Made by a program: the position numbers and the translations under genes. From Kangiella profundi (GTDB lineage Bacteria > Pseudomonadota > Gammaproteobacteria > Enterobacterales > Kangiellaceae), in NCBI RefSeq assembly GCF_002838765.1, contig NZ_CP025120.1, forward strand, positions 1,612,001-1,676,000: 64,000 bases of DNA, given 5' to 3'. The notes beneath the pieces were generated by a model, which saw only the letters and a list, made by a program, of their open reading frames with translations, had not been told where the DNA came from and searched no databases. Each line of letters starts with the position of its first letter. Within the stretch, counting starts at the first letter, position 1. Shown piece after piece: positions 60,549 through 64,000 of this stretch.

Positions 60549-62441
60549 ATGCATAATGCATTTTTAGGCGTTGAGCCCGCAAACATCGAATGGCGCCCGG
60601 CCAAAATTCGAGAGGGCTCAACAGAATCCCCTCCTCTGGTTCCTTACTCAAAACAATTCAACGATATATATTTCGATAGCCGTGATGGAAAATCAGAAAC
60701 GGATTATGTTTTCCTTGATGGCAATAAACTACCACAGCGTTTCGCAGCATTAACTGAAGGAAGCTTTACCATTGTTGAAACAGGGTTTGGCACAGGACTA
60801 AATTTGTTACGTACCTGTGAACTATGGCGGAAGACTCAGCAAGAGTCGAAAGCTATACTTAACTTTATCAGCATAGAGCAGTATCCAATTTCTCCAGATG
60901 ACTTGCAGAAAATGTATCTGGCACTTGGTGTTGAATCAGAGTTTACCGAGGAGCTGTTAACACAATACCCTCCTGCAATGCCTGGGGTCTATACTATTCA
61001 GCTACCCTACCGTATAAAGTTGACTTTAATACTCTGCCCCATCGATAAAGCGCTTAAAGAATTTTCTGCTGGTTCAGAGTTTAAAATAGATGCCTGGTTT
61101 CTTGATGGCTTCGCTCCGAGCAAAAATCCCGAGATGTGGTCCAAAGGTTTGCTACATTTTATGGCCCTACATGGGGTAAATAGTGAACAGCGCCAAACCA
61201 CTTTTGCTACTTTTACTGCGGCTTCCATGATTCGTAAGCAACTGCGTCATTATGGGTTTGAGGTTGCTAAGCAAAAAGGATTCGGCTTTAAGCGCGAGAT
61301 GCTGGTCGGTAGTTTCCAGGAAAAGACTATTTCAAGTCCACATCCAACACTTGCTGATAGCTACTTCAAAAGCAAAACTCCAAAACAGGCTAAAGTCGCG
61401 GTCATCGGGGCAGGTCTGGCTGGCTGCGCCACAGCTCATAGTTTGCATCAGCGAGATATTGAGGTTCATATATTTGAAAGTGGTAATAGTTTAGCCAATG
61501 GCGCCTCCAAGATGCCAGCACTATTGGCAACTCCCAATATCTCACTGGACCATAATGCGTTCAGTCAGCTGACCTTTTTAGGGATGTCGCAGCTGGAGAA
61601 TTTTTTACACACGCATAAAAATGATTCCCCACAGCTCAGTTATAGCAAAACCTGTTTACAGCTTGGTAGCGAGAAATATTCAGAATATCAGCTAGAACAT
61701 TATGTAGAAACCTACCGTCAGCGCTATTGGAGTCCGGATTTGTTTCAGTGGACCAAGACCAGGATCGTGAATCAAGACCATAGAGGGCTTTTGATGCCCG
61801 GTATTTTAGTTAACGGTTCCCAGTTCTGCCAAGCGCTAGTAGCATCTATCCCTAAACAGCAAATACATCTCAATCATGAAGTTAAATCGCTTGAGGAGTT
61901 AAAAGAGTTTGACCATATCGTTTTGGCAACTGGACATGGCAACCTGTTACTTAAACTGGCCGATGATGAACCGAGTTTATCTCCACTGAGAGGACAACTT
62001 ACCGAGCTGCAACAGCACCCAGGGAAACGGCTGGGTTTAGATTACCCAATCAATTATGATGGCCACCTGTTTGAGTATGAAAACAAATTGATAGTCGGTG
62101 CGACCTTTGACATGAGTCTGGATCAAACTATCAACTTGGAAGATAGAGTGAAAAATATTGAGCAGGCTAACGAGCGATTTGGGCTACAATTAAAGCAGAA
62201 AAACTGTACAGACTGGGTGGGGATTCGTGCTACAACTTACGACCGTTTTCCTTACTGCGGTCCCCTTAAGGATAATAACGATTTATCCCCCATGGTCTGG
62301 ACTAACTATGGTATGGGAACTCGAGGCCTGTGCCTCTCAGTCCTGTGTGGTGAAGTTATTGCCAGCGCCATCAATAATGAGGTAATCCCACTTCCTAAAT
62401 ATCTTCTTCAAAGAATCAGCCCACAGCGTACTCAAAAATAA
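60549..62441 (+). CDS. mnmC: Bifunctional tRNA modification enzyme MnmC
   Basis: 630 residues (E. coli 668) combining two activities in the wobble-U34 pathway. N-terminal SAM methyltransferase: ETGFGTGLNLLRT and DAWFLDGFAPSKNPEMW. C-terminal FAD oxidase: VAVIGAGLAGCATAHSL. Together they turn cmnm5U into mnm5U in tRNA. It follows folE by 22 bases, so co-transcription is likely. Confidence 0.94.
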   Translation: MHNAFLGVEPANIEWRPAKIREGSTESPPLVPYSKQFNDIYFDSRDGKSETDYVFLDGNKLPQRFAALTEGSFTIVETGFGTGLNLLRTCELWRKTQQESKAILNFISIEQYPISPDDLQKMYLALGVESEFTEELLTQYPPAMPGVYTIQLPYRIKLTLILCPIDKALKEFSAGSEFKIDAWFLDGFAPSKNPEMWSKGLLHFMALHGVNSEQRQTTFATFTAASMIRKQLRHYGFEVAKQKGFGFKREMLVGSFQEKTISSPHPTLADSYFKSKTPKQAKVAVIGAGLAGCATAHSLHQRDIEVHIFESGNSLANGASKMPALLATPNISLDHNAFSQLTFLGMSQLENFLHTHKNDSPQLSYSKTCLQLGSEKYSEYQLEHYVETYRQRYWSPDLFQWTKTRIVNQDHRGLLMPGILVNGSQFCQALVASIPKQQIHLNHEVKSLEELKEFDHIVLATGHGNLLLKLADDEPSLSPLRGQLTELQQHPGKRLGLDYPINYDGHLFEYENKLIVGATFDMSLDQTINLEDRVKNIEQANERFGLQLKQKNCTDWVGIRATTYDRFPYCGPLKDNNDLSPMVWTNYGMGTRGLCLSVLCGEVIASAINNEVIPLPKYLLQRISPQRTQK

Positions 62442-62468
62442 AAAAAAGCCGTGAAAGAATTCACGGCC
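62441..62468 (-). terminator. Terminator of the porin gene
   Basis: GCCGTGAA (62448-62455), AGAA, TTCACGGC (62460-62467), with a T-run on the minus strand. The porin gene ends 48 bases upstream at 62516. On the plus strand it sits just after mnmC. Confidence 0.85.
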
Positions 62469-62515
62469 TCTATGACTAACAGACTCGAAAATGAGTCGTG
62501 CTTAACAAGCGTCAA

Positions 62516-63313
62516 TTAAAACTGAGCTTTCAAACCAATCGTATAAGTTTCAGTTTCAATGATATCGTCCTGTGATGCAAACTCAGCGTAAACAGCGATG
62601 TTTTCGTTGAAGAAATGCTGCGCACCAATTTCATACAGGTCGTCTTCAGCTAAAGTAGCGAATACAGAAGTTGCTTTAGTGAAATAGTAGCTAGAACCAA
62701 CAGACCAAGTGTTGTCACCATCAAAGTCAGTGAAAGATACGTTAGCAGTCAAGTAACGGTCACCACCTAAGTGTGTGAAGTACTTAGAAGACAAAGTCAC
62801 GTAATCTGTATTGTCATCAGTTGCCAAAGTGAAACCGATGTAATCAGTGTCATTGATTTGGTGGTTGTAGGCAGCAGAAATGTTATAAACAGTATCAACA
62901 CCATCAGCATCTACTGCATCGACACGAACTAAAAAGTCATCATTAAACAAGTAACCTAAAGTAAATAGGCTAGCATCGTTATCGAATTTATCTTCTGAAT
63001 AACCAGCACCAACCAGGAAGTTCTCAACAAATAACTCACCACCGATAGCAGCAGTATAGTATTCGCCACTCTCAACATTTAAGTAATTAGCATTAACGTT
63101 GCTTACTTTGTTGATATATTCAAATTCGTTGTATGGACCAAGCGCTTCTTTATTGTCGAAGAAGTAAGTACCAGACAAGCCAGCAGCGTGATAAGTGCTA
63201 CCACCAATCTCAACTTTGCTCCAGTTAATATCAGAAAGGATCGTGTACTCTTCTGCTTGAGCTGAAACCGCTGAAGAAAGAAGCACTGCTGCAGTAATTA
63301 ATTTAATTTTCAC
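62516..63313 (-). CDS. Outer-membrane porin (putative)
   Basis: 265 residues; signal peptide MKIKLITAAVLLSSAVSAQA and a beta-barrel pattern of alternating residues ending in Phe (KAQF), as barrel proteins do. Small putative porin of a group common in marine gammaproteobacteria. GTG start at 63313 with GGAG upstream. Solute preference unknown. Confidence 0.8.
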   Translation of the reverse strand: MKIKLITAAVLLSSAVSAQAEEYTILSDINWSKVEIGGSTYHAAGLSGTYFFDNKEALGPYNEFEYINKVSNVNANYLNVESGEYYTAAIGGELFVENFLVGAGYSEDKFDNDASLFTLGYLFNDDFLVRVDAVDADGVDTVYNISAAYNHQINDTDYIGFTLATDDNTDYVTLSSKYFTHLGGDRYLTANVSFTDFDGDNTWSVGSSYYFTKATSVFATLAEDDLYEIGAQHFFNENIAVYAEFASQDDIIETETYTIGLKAQF

Positions 63314-63613
63314 TTTGTTAGTCTCCGTGTGTTTATAAAGTGCGGCGCGGATTCTAATGCATGATTTTCAGAGGGTCAATTAAAATCGAAGGAGTTATAT
63401 CTTTTTGTTATTTAAAGAGTTTTTTGATGTCTTCCTATTATAAAACGTAATATATATTGTTAATAAAACTAACTCAAAATACGTAAGTTTCTTAGCTAAT
63501 AATTGCCAACTAATCATGCGCTACTTATCAATTTAGAGATATTTAATTAGCCCTCTTTTGAGATTCTCAATTAATTTTGTCATGATGCCTAAAGGACAAT
63601 AAAGGAGAGAGTC
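63314..63613. other. AT-rich intergenic region, divergent porin and lipoprotein genes
   Basis: 300 bases without a gene. It holds the upstream regions of the porin (minus) and the lipoprotein (plus, AAAGGAGAGAG before ATG 63614). No clear operator was found by eye. Confidence 0.5.
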
Positions 63614-64000
63614 ATGATTTTTGGAAACCGCCTACAAGTGCTACTTGCATCAGGAGTAACGCTTCTACTCGCTATAAGTTGTAGCGATGAGCAAGCTGAT
63701 ACCACAGTGCAACGCCCAACACAGGTATCTAACCAGCTTGAACAAACAACGCAGACTAATACAGAAATTCAACCTGCTTTAATCAAACTATCAAACTTAC
63801 CTGATACCATCAATCTTGATCCCTGCCAATTGCTTTCTAACGATGAGCTAACGACTATTGGGCTGCCGACGGATCAGTATCATTCACAATATGGTTCAAC
63901 TCGACAAATTCCAAACCATAGCCCTATAACTCCCTTTATAGCTTGTAAATGGCGCTCAGTTGATGAGGGTACGCCAGTGGGTTGGATTCAGGTACAACAT
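63614..64000 (+). CDS. DUF3558-like lipoprotein, truncated by window end
   Basis: 129 codons are open to the window edge; the true end is outside. A signal segment (LQVLLASGVTLLLAISC) has a lipobox-like Cys at 23, followed by a Thr/Gln-rich linker and the segment DPCQLLSNDELTTIG, typical of DUF3558. Strong ribosome-binding site AAAGGAG. Function unknown. Confidence 0.75.
   Translation, partial: MIFGNRLQVLLASGVTLLLAISCSDEQADTTVQRPTQVSNQLEQTTQTNTEIQPALIKLSNLPDTINLDPCQLLSNDELTTIGLPTDQYHSQYGSTRQIPNHSPITPFIACKWRSVDEGTPVGWIQVQH

Noticed and set aside
1..64000. Prophage, integron or insertion sequence
   Set aside because: No integrase, transposase, phage structural gene or att-like pairs found; only small palindromic repeats.

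Overview
The window looks like chromosome of a marine or halophilic gammaproteobacterium with moderately low GC (estimated by eye at low-to-mid 40s percent). The evidence is the gene set: CcmABCDEFGHI, AcnD/PrpF-type methylcitrate cycle, PdxB, MnmC, MlaA, TonB receptor and a pabB-nudL pair. Two M19 dipeptidase homologues, serine deaminase and amidohydrolase genes suggest growth on peptides and amino acids. I lean towards a Kangiella-like or related lineage, but this is inference. I see no rRNA, tRNA, prophage, insertion sequence or CRISPR array.

Layout. 1-7.4 kb: PhnA-like protein, a TonB receptor plus PepSY protein behind a Fur-box-like site, a small lipoprotein, GNAT, SDR and two unknown membrane proteins. 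7.5-12.3 kb: two large exported proteins, one with an HExxH motif and one an LVIVD-repeat protein ending in a GlyGly-CTERM-like tail. 12.4-21.5 kb: a detached prpD, flavin reductase, CPBP protease, FAD amine oxidase, a two-domain lipoprotein, a virginiamycin-B-lyase-like propeller, a Tat-exported M19 homologue lacking key metal ligands, and MarR. 21.6-31.7 kb: a coiled-coil membrane protein, then prpB-prpC-acnD-prpF (all minus) and class I fumarase, with intergenic gaps full of palindromic repeats. 31.8-38 kb: pabB-nudL, sdaA, an epimerase and an amidohydrolase. 38-42 kb: 5'-nucleotidase, MlaA and a three-gene RiPP cluster. 42-52.4 kb: the full cytochrome c maturation set ccmA-I and leuCDB, all on the minus strand. 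52.5-64 kb: LysR, SRPBCC, M19 lipoprotein, SrmB-like helicase, pdxH, cold-shock gene, pdxB, folE, mnmC, a porin and a lipoprotein cut by the window end.

The most notable system is the RiPP cluster at 39897-42007: an exported precursor with ten EGKCG pentapeptides (HvfA/bufferin type), a DUF692/MNIO iron oxidase (HvfB/BufB) and a DUF2063 partner (HvfC/BufC). Known relatives convert the EGKCG cysteines into copper-binding heterocycles. Here the motifs sit in blocks of two, three, four and one separated by charged spacers, and the DNA shows recent in-register duplication. The genes lie next to the cytochrome c maturation operon, itself sensitive to copper in other bacteria.

Metabolically, prpBC-acnD-prpF-prpD turn propionyl-CoA plus oxaloacetate into pyruvate and succinate, and fumarase lies downstream of succinate. 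Other points: a hairpin that would hide the ribosome-binding site of the propeller gene, three consecutive stem-loops after a membrane-protein gene, a MITE-like inverted repeat inside the prp operon, and several families of dispersed palindromes.
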